From the NCBI RefSeq assembly GCF_023130475.1, contig NZ_JAKHEX010000021.1, forward strand, positions 1-39,924: 39,924 nt of DNA, written 5' to 3'. The position numbers were made by a program, and so were the translations under genes. Below, one piece after another: positions 1-8,149 of this stretch. This DNA comes from Aciditerrimonas ferrireducens. GTDB lineage: Bacteria; Actinomycetota; Acidimicrobiia; Acidimicrobiales; UBA8190. The notes under the pieces are model-generated. The model was given only the letters and a program-made list of their open reading frames with translations, was not told the DNA's origin and ran no database searches. The first letter of the stretch is position 1, and the number at the start of each line of letters is the position of its first letter.

Positions 1-978
1 GTTCTCGGCCGCCGCGTGGAAGTAGGCCTCCGAGCAGTAGGACTTGGCCAGGCTCGAGACCACCGGCAGCTCCTCGTTGTCCTCGGCGGCGGCCCAGGCG
101 GCGTAGTAGGCGGCCGACTTCGCCGACTCCACCTCCATGAGCATGTCGGCGCACTTGTGCTTGATGGCCTGGAAGCTCCCGATGGGCCGGCCGAACTGGA
201 TCCGGGCCTTCGCGTAGTCCACGGCCATCTCCAAGCAGCGCTGAGCCCCACCGACCTGCTCGGCAGCCAGAGCCACCACGGCCAGCTGCAGCATCTTCTC
301 CACCACCGGCCCGGCCCCGCCCTCGGTGCCCACGAGGGTCCCCGGGGTGCCCGAGAAGGTGACCTTCGCCTGCTTGCGGGTCTGGTCCATGGTCGGCAGG
401 GGCGTGGTCGAGAGCCCCGGGGCGCCCTTCGTCACCGCGAAGAGACTCGGGCCAGCGTCGGTGCTCGCCACCACCAGGAGCAGGTCGGCGACGTGCCCGT
501 CGAGCACGAAGAGCTTCGTCCCCTCCAGGGTCCAGCCCTCCTGGCCGCGGGTGGCGCGGGTCTCGATGCCCTCCAGGCCCGGTCGACCCGCCGCCTCGGT
601 CAGGGCCACCGTCCCGATGGCCTCGCCCCCCGCCAGCTTCGGCAGCCACTCGGTCTTCGCCGCCTCGTCCCCGCTGTGCAGCAGGGCGCTTTGCGCCAGG
701 GCCACCGTGGAGAAGAACGGGGCGCAGAGCAAGGCCCGGCCCATCTCCTCGAGGACCACCGCCAGCTCCACGAAGCTGAACCCGGCCCCGCCGTACTGCT
801 CGGGCACCACCAGGCTCTGGAGGCCCAGCTGCTCGGCCATCTGCTGCCAGACCGCCGGGTCGTACCCCTCGGTCGTCTCCATCAGCCGACGGACCTCGGT
901 CACCGGCGACCGGTCCTCCAGGAACCGGCGGACCGACCGCCGGAGCTCCTCCTGCTCCTCGCTGAAGGCGAAGTTCAT
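1..978 (-). CDS. acyl-CoA dehydrogenase (C-terminus cut by window edge)
   Basis: FAD-dependent acyl-CoA dehydrogenase, which introduces the alpha-beta double bond into an acyl-CoA thioester. The 326 visible residues begin MNFAFSEEQEELRRSVRRFL, the standard first helix of the family. They continue through the helical N-terminal domain (VVPEQYGGAGFS, near residue 60), the beta-barrel middle domain (GTVALTEAAG, LEGTKLFVLDG) and into the C-terminal helical bundle (KARIQFGRPIGSFQAIKH, the usual flavin/dimer-contact stretch). The ATG is preceded by AGGAG at a good distance. The frame runs open to base 1, so roughly 50-60 C-terminal residues including the usual catalytic base region lie outside. The N-terminal and C-terminal conserved blocks make the family call safe. 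The substrate (fatty acid, branched or steroid side chain) cannot be read from the sequence. The gene diverges from the MBL-fold gene. Confidence 0.92.
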   Translation of the reverse strand, partial: MNFAFSEEQEELRRSVRRFLEDRSPVTEVRRLMETTEGYDPAVWQQMAEQLGLQSLVVPEQYGGAGFSFVELAVVLEEMGRALLCAPFFSTVALAQSALLHSGDEAAKTEWLPKLAGGEAIGTVALTEAAGRPGLEGIETRATRGQEGWTLEGTKLFVLDGHVADLLLVVASTDAGPSLFAVTKGAPGLSTTPLPTMDQTRKQAKVTFSGTPGTLVGTEGGAGPVVEKMLQLAVVALAAEQVGGAQRCLEMAVDYAKARIQFGRPIGSFQAIKHKCADMLMEVESAKSAAYYAAWAAAEDNEELPVVSSLAKSYCSEAYFHAAAEN

Positions 979-1183
979 CGCAGTCTCCTGCCTCTGCTCG
1001 GTCCGCCCGGCCCTCGGCCGGATCGGCGTCCTCCTCGGGACCTGGCCCGCGGCTGGCGGTGCCCCCGTCATGTCTACCAGACCGCCCGGTCAAGCGCTGC
1101 GTGGCCCCCCGAGGGGTGACCCACGGCGGCGTGGCCAGCGGGTCAACCGGGCAGCCCGAGCGCGAAGGGGGCAAGATCAAGGG

Positions 1184-1789
1184 GTGCCGCACTACGAGGA
1201 CAGCCTGGTCGAGGTCCACAGGGTCGTGGTCGGCCCCCTGGACAACAACGTCTTCGTGGTCCGCTGCCGCCAAAGCGGCGACGCCGTGCTCATCGACGCC
1301 GCGAACGAGCACGAACGCCTGCTGCCCCTCTGCCGGGAGCTCGGGGTCCGGGCGGTGCTCGAGACCCACGGCCACTGGGACCACATCCAGGCGGTGCCCC
1401 AGGTCCGAGACGCCGGCCTCGACGTGGCCGTCTCGGCCGACGACGCCGCCATGCTGCCGGCCTACGACCAGGTCCTCGAGGACGAGCAGGTCCTCTCGGT
1501 GGGCCGGCTGCGCCTCCGGGTGCTCCACACCCCGGGCCACACCCCGGGTTCGCTCTGCTTCGCCGTCGAGGGCACCCCCCTGCTCTTCACCGGCGACACC
1601 CTCTTCCCCGGCGGTCCCGGCAACACCGCCCTGCCCGGCGGGGACTTCCCCACCATCATCGAGTCCATCGACCGCCGGCTCTTCGCCGCCTTCGACGACC
1701 GGACCCTGGTCCTGCCCGGCCACGGCGCGGACACGACCATCGGCGCCGAGCGACCCCACCTCGAGGAGTGGGTCGCCCGGGGCTGGTGA
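1184..1789 (+). CDS. metallo-beta-lactamase-fold hydrolase (glyoxalase II-like)
   Basis: A 201-residue single-domain MBL-fold hydrolase starting at GTG. The metal site is complete: HGHWDH at residues 62-67 (HxHxDH), a downstream TPGHTPGS, GDTLF carrying the bridging Asp, and LPGHG carrying the last His. This arrangement is that of the glyoxalase II/YcbL-like branch, usually thioester or lactone hydrolases binding two metals. The start was chosen because the protein aligns from VEVHRVVVGPLDNN onward; the frame is open far upstream but only with low-complexity Arg/Pro-rich sequence. The stop codon overlaps the GTG of the following permease gene (GTGA), so the two are probably translationally coupled. 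The substrate is not predictable. Confidence 0.88.
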   Translation: MPHYEDSLVEVHRVVVGPLDNNVFVVRCRQSGDAVLIDAANEHERLLPLCRELGVRAVLETHGHWDHIQAVPQVRDAGLDVAVSADDAAMLPAYDQVLEDEQVLSVGRLRLRVLHTPGHTPGSLCFAVEGTPLLFTGDTLFPGGPGNTALPGGDFPTIIESIDRRLFAAFDDRTLVLPGHGADTTIGAERPHLEEWVARGW

Positions 1790-3078
1790 GCCCAGCGGCC
1801 CCGGGGGCCGGGCCGGCGCCCCCCGACCGCCGTCGAGCGCCCGGGGGGGCCCTGCGCCGACCGACCACCTGGCTGGCCCTCCTCGGCGGCCTCGGTGCCC
1901 TGCTGGCGGCGGCGATGGCCCCGGCACGAGCAGCAGCCAGCGCCAGGCAGGACTGGTCGCCCTTCGTGCTCGTCGCCGGCCTGCTCCTCGTCGGCCTGGT
2001 GGCCGAGGTGGACGGGCTCTTCGCGGCCGCCGGGCGGCTCCTGGTCCGGCTGACCGGCGACGGCCTCGGCCTGGTCCTCGGGGCCGCCCTGCTCGTCGCC
2101 CTGGTCACCGCCGTGCTCAACCTCGACACCTCGGTGGCCTTCGTGACCCCGGTCCTGGCCTACGCCGCTGCCCGCCGTCCCCCCGTCGTCCCCTTCGCCC
2201 TCGGGCTGTGCCTCTTGCTGTCCAACGCCGGCTCGCTTCTCCTGCCGGGCTCCAACCTGACCAACCTCATCGTCCTTGGCCGCCACCACCTCTCGGGCGG
2301 CCGCTTCCTCGCCGAGGCTGCCCCCGCCTGGGCGGCTGCCGGGATCGTCACCGTCGCCCTCGTGGCCTTCGCGGCCGGCCGAGCGCTCCGCCAGCGGTCG
2401 GGGCCGGCAGCCGAGGCAGCGGTGGCTGGGGCACCGGTGACTGGGACGGCGGTGGCTGGGACGGCGGCCGGCACCCCCGGATCCCCGACCCCGGCCGGCA
2501 CCGACCCCCGACCCCGGCCGCCCCGGAGCGGGTCCCCGCACCCCGGCGGCCTGCTGGCCGTCGCCGGGGTCACCGTGGCGGTCGTGCTCCTGCCGAGCCC
2601 TGCCCTGCCGGTCCTCGGCATCGGACTCCTCGCGGCGCTCGTCCGCCTCGGCCAGGGGGCCACCTCGCTACGCCGGATCGGCGAGGTGCTCGGCCCGGCC
2701 GTCCTCGTCGGCCTCTTCGGCCTGGCCGTCGCCCTCGGCACCCTGGGTCGGGCCAGTGGCGCGCCTGCCAGCCTCCTGCAGCACCTCGACCCCCTCGGCA
2801 CCGCCGTCCTCGGCGCCCTCGGGGCCGTGGCCCTCAACAACCTCCCGGCCGCCTCCCTGCTGGCCGCCGGCGCCGTCCCCCACCCCCTGGCCCTCCTCGT
2901 GGGCCTGAACGTCGGGCCCAACCTCTTCGTCACCGGCTCCCTCTCCTGGGTCCTCTGGCGCCGCTCGGCCGCCCAGGCCGGGGCCATCCCGCCGCTCCGC
3001 CAGACCGTCGCCCTCGGTCTCCTCTCGGCTCCCCTCGCCCTCCTCGCCGCCGTCGGGGCCTTGGCCCTGGCCCACTGA
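1786..3078 (+). CDS. ArsB/SLC13-like integral membrane permease
   Basis: A polytopic membrane protein of about 430 residues with roughly ten hydrophobic segments. Two features point to the ion-transporter superfamily that includes ArsB arsenite pumps and SLC13/NhaD carriers: the re-entrant motif around SNAGSLLLPGSNLTNLIVLG in the first half, and NNLPAASLLAAG followed by GLNVGPNLFVTGSLSWVLW in the second half. These are the two inverted-repeat halves typical of the fold. The central loop is Ala/Gly/Thr/Pro-rich and low in complexity. I prefer the GTG at 1786, which overlaps the preceding stop as GTGA; an in-frame GTG at 1768 is an alternative. No arsR or arsC lies nearby, so arsenite export is not demonstrated and the substrate could be another anion. 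Confidence 0.75.
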   Translation: MSPAAPGAGPAPPDRRRAPGGALRRPTTWLALLGGLGALLAAAMAPARAAASARQDWSPFVLVAGLLLVGLVAEVDGLFAAAGRLLVRLTGDGLGLVLGAALLVALVTAVLNLDTSVAFVTPVLAYAAARRPPVVPFALGLCLLLSNAGSLLLPGSNLTNLIVLGRHHLSGGRFLAEAAPAWAAAGIVTVALVAFAAGRALRQRSGPAAEAAVAGAPVTGTAVAGTAAGTPGSPTPAGTDPRPRPPRSGSPHPGGLLAVAGVTVAVVLLPSPALPVLGIGLLAALVRLGQGATSLRRIGEVLGPAVLVGLFGLAVALGTLGRASGAPASLLQHLDPLGTAVLGALGAVALNNLPAASLLAAGAVPHPLALLVGLNVGPNLFVTGSLSWVLWRRSAAQAGAIPPLRQTVALGLLSAPLALLAAVGALALAH

Positions 3079-3098
3079 GCCGGGACGGACGCTCGCGC

Positions 3099-4415
3099 TC
3101 AGGGGAAGACGCCGCGGGCCTCGAGGGCGGCCGCGACCCGCTCGACGGCCACCACCCCGGCCGCGTCGCGCAGGCTCACCCCGAGGTCCTCGGCCCGGAC
3201 CCAGACGGTCTGGAAGGCCTCGTCCATGGTCCGCCCCAGCCGCTCGGCCACCAGGGCCTCCTCCCAGCGGTACCCCTGGCGGTTCTGGGCCCACTCGAAG
3301 TAGGAGGCGGTGACCCCGCCGGCGTTCGCCAGGATGTCGGGCACCACGGTGACCCCCCGTCGGGCCAGGACCTCGTCGGCCGCGGGGGTGACCGGCCCGT
3401 TCGCCGCTTCGACCACCAGCCGGGCCCGAAGCGCCTCGGCCTGGGACCGGTCGATGGCTCCCTCCAAGGCAGCGGGCACCGCCACGTCGGCCTCGACGGC
3501 CCAGAGCTCCGCCGGGTCCAGCGCGGCGCCGCCGGCGAACCCGGCCACCGAACCGGTCCGGTCGGCATGGGCGGCGAGGGCCCCCACGTCGAGCCCGGCC
3601 GGGTTCCAGGTGGCCCCGGCGACGTCGGCGACGGCCACTACCCGACATCCCGCCGAGGCCAAGAGGAACGCCAAGGGGCGGCCCACCTTGCCGAACCCCT
3701 GGACCACCACCCGCTGGCCGGCCACCGGCCGGCCGAGGGCCGACAGGGCCGCCCGGACGCAGCGCACCACGCCGCTGGCCGTCGCCCCGCTGTGGAGCCG
3801 CATGCCCCCGACCGCCAGGGGCTTGCCCGTCACCACCCCCGGCACGGCCCCGCCCTGGAGGAGGTCCACCGTGTCTTGGAGCCAGGCCATGACCCGCTCG
3901 TCGGTGTTCACGTCGGGCGCCGGCACGTCCCGGTCCGGGCCGAGCAAGCTGGCGATCCCGACGGTGTAGCGCCGGGTCAGCCGTTCGAGCTCCCCAAGGC
4001 TCAAGGCGGCCGGGTCGCAGCGGACCCCGCCCTTGCCGCCCCCGAAGGGGATGTCGACGACCGCCGTCTTCAGGGTCATGTCGGCCGCCAGGGCCACGAC
4101 CTCGCCGGCGGTCAGGGCCGGGTGGAAGCGGATGCCGCCCTTCGCCGGCCCGCGGGCCAGGTTGTGGTGGACCCGCCACCCCGTGAACACCACGACCTCG
4201 CCGCGGTCCAGCCGGACCGGCACGGCCACCTCCACGACCCGCTCGGGGTGCAGGAGGACCGCGGTGACCTCCTCGGGCACCTTGGCCAGGCGGCAGGCGG
4301 CGACGATCCGCTCCTTCGCCGCCGCCCAGGGGTCGTAGGCCGGAGGCGCACCCGGCGGTCGCTCGGGATCCTCGGCCGTCTCGCCGGCTCGCCGGTCCTC
4401 AGCAGCAGGGCACAT
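3099..4415 (-). CDS. gdhA: Glu/Leu/Phe/Val-type glutamate dehydrogenase
   Basis: A hexameric-type amino-acid dehydrogenase of 438 residues, typical for glutamate dehydrogenases of the GluDH family. It interconverts glutamate and 2-oxoglutarate plus ammonia using NAD(P). Visible motifs are GPAKGGIRFHP near residues 89-99, PFGGGKGG at 123-130 carrying the catalytic lysine (K128), PAPDVNT at 166-171 with the catalytic aspartate (D168), and the Rossmann loop QGFGKVG near 239-245. The C-terminus contains ANAGGVTASYFEWAQN, a standard signature. It is the last gene of a minus-strand run after rpiB, rnhB and a DMT permease, and its ATG lies 17 bp inside the permease gene. It ends 20 bp from the convergent permease gene with no convincing terminator between them. 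Confidence 0.95.
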   Translation of the reverse strand: MCPAAEDRRAGETAEDPERPPGAPPAYDPWAAAKERIVAACRLAKVPEEVTAVLLHPERVVEVAVPVRLDRGEVVVFTGWRVHHNLARGPAKGGIRFHPALTAGEVVALAADMTLKTAVVDIPFGGGKGGVRCDPAALSLGELERLTRRYTVGIASLLGPDRDVPAPDVNTDERVMAWLQDTVDLLQGGAVPGVVTGKPLAVGGMRLHSGATASGVVRCVRAALSALGRPVAGQRVVVQGFGKVGRPLAFLLASAGCRVVAVADVAGATWNPAGLDVGALAAHADRTGSVAGFAGGAALDPAELWAVEADVAVPAALEGAIDRSQAEALRARLVVEAANGPVTPAADEVLARRGVTVVPDILANAGGVTASYFEWAQNRQGYRWEEALVAERLGRTMDEAFQTVWVRAEDLGVSLRDAAGVVAVERVAAALEARGVFP

Positions 4416-5343
4416 CGGGTGAGGCCCCCTTCCCCAAGCTGGCCCGCCGTCCCCCTCGTCGACGCCGGACCAGCGCCACCTGCCCCTGGCCCTCGGGCGC
4501 TTTCAGATCCGCCACCACCGGCGAGCGGGCCAGCACCAACCCGCCGATGCACATGACCAGAAGCGCCACCGACTCCACCACTCCCCGGCCCCCCGCCGTC
4601 TGGAGCTGGTCCCCGAAGAGCCCGATGCCGATGCCGATGGAGGCCAAGGGGTCCACGATGACCAAGGTGGGCTGGGAGGCGGTGACCGGCCCGGCGTGGA
4701 AGGCGTTCTGGGCCAAGAAGACCGCGGCGAGCCCCGATCCGGCCATGGCCCAGAGCTCCCAGCGGAGGAACAGCGTCCAGAACCCCTGGGAGAGGTCCAG
4801 CATGAGCTGGCGGATCAAGGAGGCGCTGAAGGCGAACATGATGGCGGCCGAGGCCCCGTACATGGCGGCCCGCCACTGGGCCGACCCGATCTGGGCCAGG
4901 CCGAGGGCCAGGGCGCTGGCTGCCACCACCGAGAAGGCCACGAGCCCCCAGACCCGCAGGTCCGGGACCCGGGGACCTCGCTGGGGGTCGGCGGCCGCCA
5001 GGAAGACCGCCAGCCCGCCGGCCCCCAAGATGGCCCCGCCCCACTCCCGAAGCCCCACCTGGACCCCGAACCACAGGCCCAGGATCGCCACGAGGAACGG
5101 CAGCTCGAGGGTCAGCACCGGCTGGACCTCGCTCAAGGGGCCCTCGTGGAGGGCCGCGGCCTGCAGGAGGAACCCGAGCAGCAAGGTGCCGGTCCCCGCC
5201 AACCACACCGGCCGGCGGATAGCGTGGGTCAGCAAGGCCAGCCGGAGCGAGGCTTCCGGCGGGGCCTCCCGGACCCCCAGGCGCTGCAGGATGGTCGTCA
5301 GGGCGTTGGCCAGGGCGGCCCCGACGGCGAAGAGGTACGCCAT
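4399..5343 (-). CDS. DMT/EamA-like permease
   Basis: A 314-residue membrane protein with nine or ten hydrophobic helices. It begins MAYLFAVGAALANALTTILQ, the usual first helix of drug/metabolite-transporter (DMT) proteins with one or two EamA repeats. The second half contains GPVTASQPTLVIVDPLASI and ends in a basic, glycine-rich cytoplasmic tail. Its ATG overlaps the rnhB stop as TGATG, and its 3' end overlaps gdhA, so it is embedded in a co-translated operon. Substrate specificity is unknown. Proteins of this shape in actinobacteria are usually annotated only as DMT transporters. Confidence 0.85.
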   Translation of the reverse strand: MAYLFAVGAALANALTTILQRLGVREAPPEASLRLALLTHAIRRPVWLAGTGTLLLGFLLQAAALHEGPLSEVQPVLTLELPFLVAILGLWFGVQVGLREWGGAILGAGGLAVFLAAADPQRGPRVPDLRVWGLVAFSVVAASALALGLAQIGSAQWRAAMYGASAAIMFAFSASLIRQLMLDLSQGFWTLFLRWELWAMAGSGLAAVFLAQNAFHAGPVTASQPTLVIVDPLASIGIGIGLFGDQLQTAGGRGVVESVALLVMCIGGLVLARSPVVADLKAPEGQGQVALVRRRRGGRRASLGKGASPDVPCC

Positions 5344-6041
5344 CACCGCAGTTCTAGCGCGTCTTGGGTCCCGGGCCCCGGGTCGGAGGGCAGGCGCCAG
5401 CTCCGCCGGTGCAGGGGACTGGGCCCGAGGCGGGTCAGCGCCGAGCGGTGCTCGGGGGTCCCGTACCCCTTGTTCCGGTCCCAGCCGTAGCCCGGGTAGC
5501 GGGCGGCCAGACCGGTCATGAGCCGGTCCCGGTGGACCTTCGCCACCACGCTGGCCCCGGCCACCGAGACGCAGCGACGGTCGGCGGCCACCACCGCCAG
5601 GACCCGGCCTGGGGCCTTCCCGCCCAGCCAGTCCAGGGGGCCGTCGAGGAGGACGACGTCGGGCCGGGGCAGCTGGGCGAGGGCCCGCAGGGTGGCGAGC
5701 CGCAGCGCGCCGAGGAGCCCCTCCCGGTCCACCTCGCTGGCCGCCGCGTGCCCCACGGCCACCCCGTGGGCCCAGCCGGCCAGGGCCGGGACCAGGGCCT
5801 CGCGGCGGGAGGCGCCGAGGAGCTTCGAGTCGCGCACCTCCGTCGGTGCGGGACCGGCGCCGGGGACCAGGGCGAGGGCCCCGACGCTGATCGGCCCGGC
5901 CCAGGCCCCTCGGCCGACCTCGTCGCAGGCCACGAGCACCCCGGCGCCCTGCCGCCACAGCCAGCGTTCCAGCCGGTCCGTCGGGGCCCGCAGGCGGGCC
6001 CCGCGGGAAGCAGCCCGGGCCGCCGCCCCTCTCCCCGCCAC
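5343..6041 (-). CDS. rnhB: ribonuclease HII
   Basis: Type 2 RNase H, which cleaves RNA in RNA-DNA hybrids and removes single ribonucleotides from DNA. The 232-residue protein carries ACDEVGRGAWAGPI near residues 38-51 (first two acidic metal ligands), RDSKLLGASRREAL (the usual DSKxL), LLDGPLDWL (third Asp), VAGASVVAKVHRDRLM and YGWDRNKGYGTPEH, in the canonical order. It starts at GTG 6041, only 4 bp after the rpiB stop, and its own stop overlaps the ATG of the DMT permease. The N-terminus has about 30 extra basic/alanine-rich residues before the core, so a later start is possible. Confidence 0.96.
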   Translation of the reverse strand: MAGRGAAARAASRGARLRAPTDRLERWLWRQGAGVLVACDEVGRGAWAGPISVGALALVPGAGPAPTEVRDSKLLGASRREALVPALAGWAHGVAVGHAAASEVDREGLLGALRLATLRALAQLPRPDVVLLDGPLDWLGGKAPGRVLAVVAADRRCVSVAGASVVAKVHRDRLMTGLAARYPGYGWDRNKGYGTPEHRSALTRLGPSPLHRRSWRLPSDPGPGTQDALELR

Positions 6042-6045
6042 CGCC

Positions 6046-6486
6046 TCAGCGCCCTTCGGCGGACCCCAGCCGCTCGGGGTCCTCGACCGCGGCCACCAAG
6101 GGGAGCTCCTCGGGGTCGGGGTCGGTGCGGAGGAACGCGTCGAGGATCTCCTCGGCGAGGGTCGGGGTCAAGAGCCGCAGGCTGAGGGCCAAGACGTTCG
6201 CGTCGTTCCAGCGCCGGGCGCCGGCGGCCGTCGGGGCGTCGACGCACAGGGCGGCCCGCACCCCGGGGACCTTCCCGGCCGCCATGGCCACCCCCGTGCC
6301 GGTGTGGCAGAGCACCACGCCCATCTCGGCCCGGCCCCCGGCCACCGCTTCGCCCACCCGTCGGCCCACGAGCGGCCAGGGCTCGCCGACCGCCAGCTCC
6401 TCGACCTCCAGTCCTCGTCGTCGGAGCCCCTCGGCCACCGCGTCGCTCACCGGGGTCCGCTCGTCGGTTCCGAAGGCCACCCGCAC
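6046..6486 (-). CDS. rpiB: RpiB/LacA/LacB-family sugar-phosphate isomerase
   Basis: A 146-residue protein of the ribose-5-phosphate isomerase B family, which interconverts aldose and ketose phosphates through a cysteine/threonine active-site loop. The diagnostic stretch is CHTGTGVAMAAGKVPGVRAALC, followed by ARRWNDANVLALSLR. The loop reads CHTGTG where classic RpiB has CGTGIG, placing it in a divergent subgroup, so the substrate may not be ribose-5-phosphate. The start GTG lies 6 nt downstream of a TAGCCT hexamer and has no Shine-Dalgarno, which fits leaderless expression. It heads the rpiB-rnhB-DMT-gdhA operon. Confidence 0.86.
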   Translation of the reverse strand: MRVAFGTDERTPVSDAVAEGLRRRGLEVEELAVGEPWPLVGRRVGEAVAGGRAEMGVVLCHTGTGVAMAAGKVPGVRAALCVDAPTAAGARRWNDANVLALSLRLLTPTLAEEILDAFLRTDPDPEELPLVAAVEDPERLGSAEGR

Positions 6487-6492
6487 GGCCTC

Positions 6493-6498
6493 AGGCTA
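6493..6498 (-). promoter_or_regulatory. -10 hexamer of rpiB operon, leaderless arrangement
   Basis: TAGCCT on the minus strand, followed by 6 nt and the GTG start of rpiB. The spacing places the predicted transcription start on or next to the G of GTG. No purine-rich ribosome-binding site is present. Confidence 0.5.
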
Positions 6499-6553
6499 CG
6501 TCGCAGGGCGGACCGCCTCGGGAGAGGGCGGCGGGGCGGGGGCCTGCGGTCGG

Positions 6554-8092
6554 TCAGCGGAGGGCGTGGCGCAGCAGCTTCCCCATGGCGTTGCGGGGCA
6601 GGGACGCCACCACCCGCAGCTCCCGAGGGCGCTTGTAGGGGGCGAGCCGTTCGGCGGCCCAGGCCAGCAGCTCCTCGGGGACCAGCTCGGTGCCCGGGCG
6701 GGGCACGACCCAGGCCGTGACCACCTCCCCCCACTCCGCCGATGGGCGGCCCCCGACGGCCACCTCGGCGACCCCCGGGTACCCGGCCAGCACGTCCTCG
6801 ACCTCCGCCGGGTAGACGTTGTAGCCCCCGCTGATCACCACGTCGCCAGCCCGGCCGAGCAGGGTGAGCCAGCCGTCGGGGTCCCGCCGGCCGTGGTCAC
6901 CGGTGCGGAACCAGCCGTCCCGCCGGGACGCGGCGGTGGCCTCGGGCCGCCGCCAGTAGCCCGGGCCGACGCTGGCCCCCCGCACCCAGACCTCCCCGCT
7001 CTCGTCGACCGCCGCCTCCACCCCCGGCAGGCAGACCCCGACGCTGCCCGGGCGCGCCGGGGCGGCCGGCGGGGTGGAGGTGAGCATGAGGGTTTCGCTC
7101 ATCCCGTAGCGGACGACCAGCGGCACCCGGGCCGCGACCAGCTGCCGGTGGAGCCCGGGGGCCAGGGCGGCCGAGCCGGCCACCGCCAGCCGCAGCCGGG
7201 CCAGGTGCTCGGCCAGTCTGGCCTCGACCAGCCGGTGGTACATGGTGGGAACGCCGAAGAACAGCGAGGCCCGCTCTTCGGCGAGGGCCTCGACCACCCC
7301 GGCCGGGTCGAAGCCGGGCAGGAGGACCACCTGGGCGCCGACGGCCAGGCTGTCGAGCAGGCCGACGCAGAGCCCGTGGACGTGGAAGACCGGCAGGCAG
7401 TGGACCAGGCGGTCCTCGGGTGTCCACTCCCAGGCCCAGGCCAGCGCGGCGGCGTTCGCCAGCAGGTTCGCCTGGTCGAGCAGGGCGCCTTTCGGGGCCC
7501 CGGTGGTGCCCGAGGTGTAGACCATGAGGGCCGGTGCCGGACCGTCCCCGCCGGCCCCGGCACGGGCGCCGCCGGCCGTCCCGGGCCCCGGCCGTCCCGG
7601 GGCGGGGACGGGGCCGCTCAGCGTGGGACGGAGCAGCTGCGGCAGGGGTCGGCCGGCCAGCTCGGCGGCGGCGTGCAGGCCCGCCTCCTGGGCCGCTTCG
7701 GCGAGCACCGCCTGGGGCTCGGCGTCCCCGAGCAGGTGGGCCAGCTCCCGGGGGGTCAGCTTCGGGTTGGCCGGGATCACGCTGGCCCCGGCCCAGAGGG
7801 CCCCGAGGACACCCAGGAGCTGCTCGGGGGTCGAGGTGCCCAGCCAGAGCACCCGCTGCCCCGGGCCCACCCCGAGCCGGGCCAGGCCCTCGGCCCACCC
7901 GGCCACCCGCTCGGCCAGCTCCCCCCGTCGCCACCACCGACCAGCCGGCCAGTGGCGCCAGCGCAGCGCCGGGGCCCCGGGGTCCGCGGCCCAGCGAGCC
8001 GCCACGCGGTCCACCAGGCGAGGCTCGGGGGCCAGGGCCGCCGGGCTCGGCGCCGGACGGCCGAAGGAGCTGGCGTCGGCCACCGCCTGCAC
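6554..8092 (-). CDS. AMP-dependent acyl-CoA synthetase/ligase
   Basis: An adenylate-forming ligase of about 512 residues that activates a carboxylic acid as acyl-AMP and transfers it to CoA. It has the phosphate-binding loop VYTSGTTGAPKG, the substrate-pocket segment LPVFHVHGLCVGLL, RYGMSETLML (A5 motif), DGWFRTGD (A7), ISGGYNVYPAEVEDVL (A8 hinge) and the catalytic lysine in PRNAMGKLLRH at the C-terminus. The HVHGL and YGMSET pattern resembles malonyl-CoA synthetase/FadD-like enzymes. I prefer the GTG at 8092 because TAGCGT sits 7 nt upstream. In-frame alternatives are GTG 8101 and ATG 8143; the latter would begin only 6 bp from the divergent mannosidase start and inside its promoter. Confidence 0.93.
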   Translation of the reverse strand: MQAVADASSFGRPAPSPAALAPEPRLVDRVAARWAADPGAPALRWRHWPAGRWWRRGELAERVAGWAEGLARLGVGPGQRVLWLGTSTPEQLLGVLGALWAGASVIPANPKLTPRELAHLLGDAEPQAVLAEAAQEAGLHAAAELAGRPLPQLLRPTLSGPVPAPGRPGPGTAGGARAGAGGDGPAPALMVYTSGTTGAPKGALLDQANLLANAAALAWAWEWTPEDRLVHCLPVFHVHGLCVGLLDSLAVGAQVVLLPGFDPAGVVEALAEERASLFFGVPTMYHRLVEARLAEHLARLRLAVAGSAALAPGLHRQLVAARVPLVVRYGMSETLMLTSTPPAAPARPGSVGVCLPGVEAAVDESGEVWVRGASVGPGYWRRPEATAASRRDGWFRTGDHGRRDPDGWLTLLGRAGDVVISGGYNVYPAEVEDVLAGYPGVAEVAVGGRPSAEWGEVVTAWVVPRPGTELVPEELLAWAAERLAPYKRPRELRVVASLPRNAMGKLLRHALR

Positions 8093-8099
8093 AGCCGGC

Positions 8100-8105
8100 A
8101 CGCTA
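8100..8105 (-). promoter_or_regulatory. -10 hexamer of the acyl-CoA ligase gene, leaderless arrangement
   Basis: TAGCGT on the minus strand, 7 nt before the in-frame GTG at 8092. It lies back to back with the TAGCAT hexamer of the divergent alpha-mannosidase gene. Confidence 0.4.
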
Positions 8106-8137
8106 GCGCCGGCCCGGGCGTCGAGGAACGGGGGTCC

Positions 8138-8143
8138 TAGCAT
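8138..8143 (+). promoter_or_regulatory. -10 hexamer of the alpha-mannosidase gene, leaderless arrangement
   Basis: TAGCAT followed by six bases (gccccc) and the ATG at 8150. The hexamer therefore lies at -12 to -7 from the predicted transcript start, and there is no Shine-Dalgarno. Confidence 0.5.
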
Positions 8144-8149
8144 GCCCCC

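Noticed and set aside
1117..1145. TGACCC...GGGTCA inverted repeat upstream of the MBL gene as an operator
   Set aside because: Arms are 6 bp and 17 bp apart in a region where such GC-rich pairs are expected by chance; no promoter hexamer lies next to it.
3079..3098. Terminator between the permease gene and gdhA
   Set aside because: The 20-bp gap holds only a 4-bp GAGC/GCTC pair, too weak to claim.
1059..4556. A 1165-codon plus-strand open frame
   Set aside because: It crosses the MBL, permease and gdhA genes out of frame and is Arg/Pro-rich without domain features.
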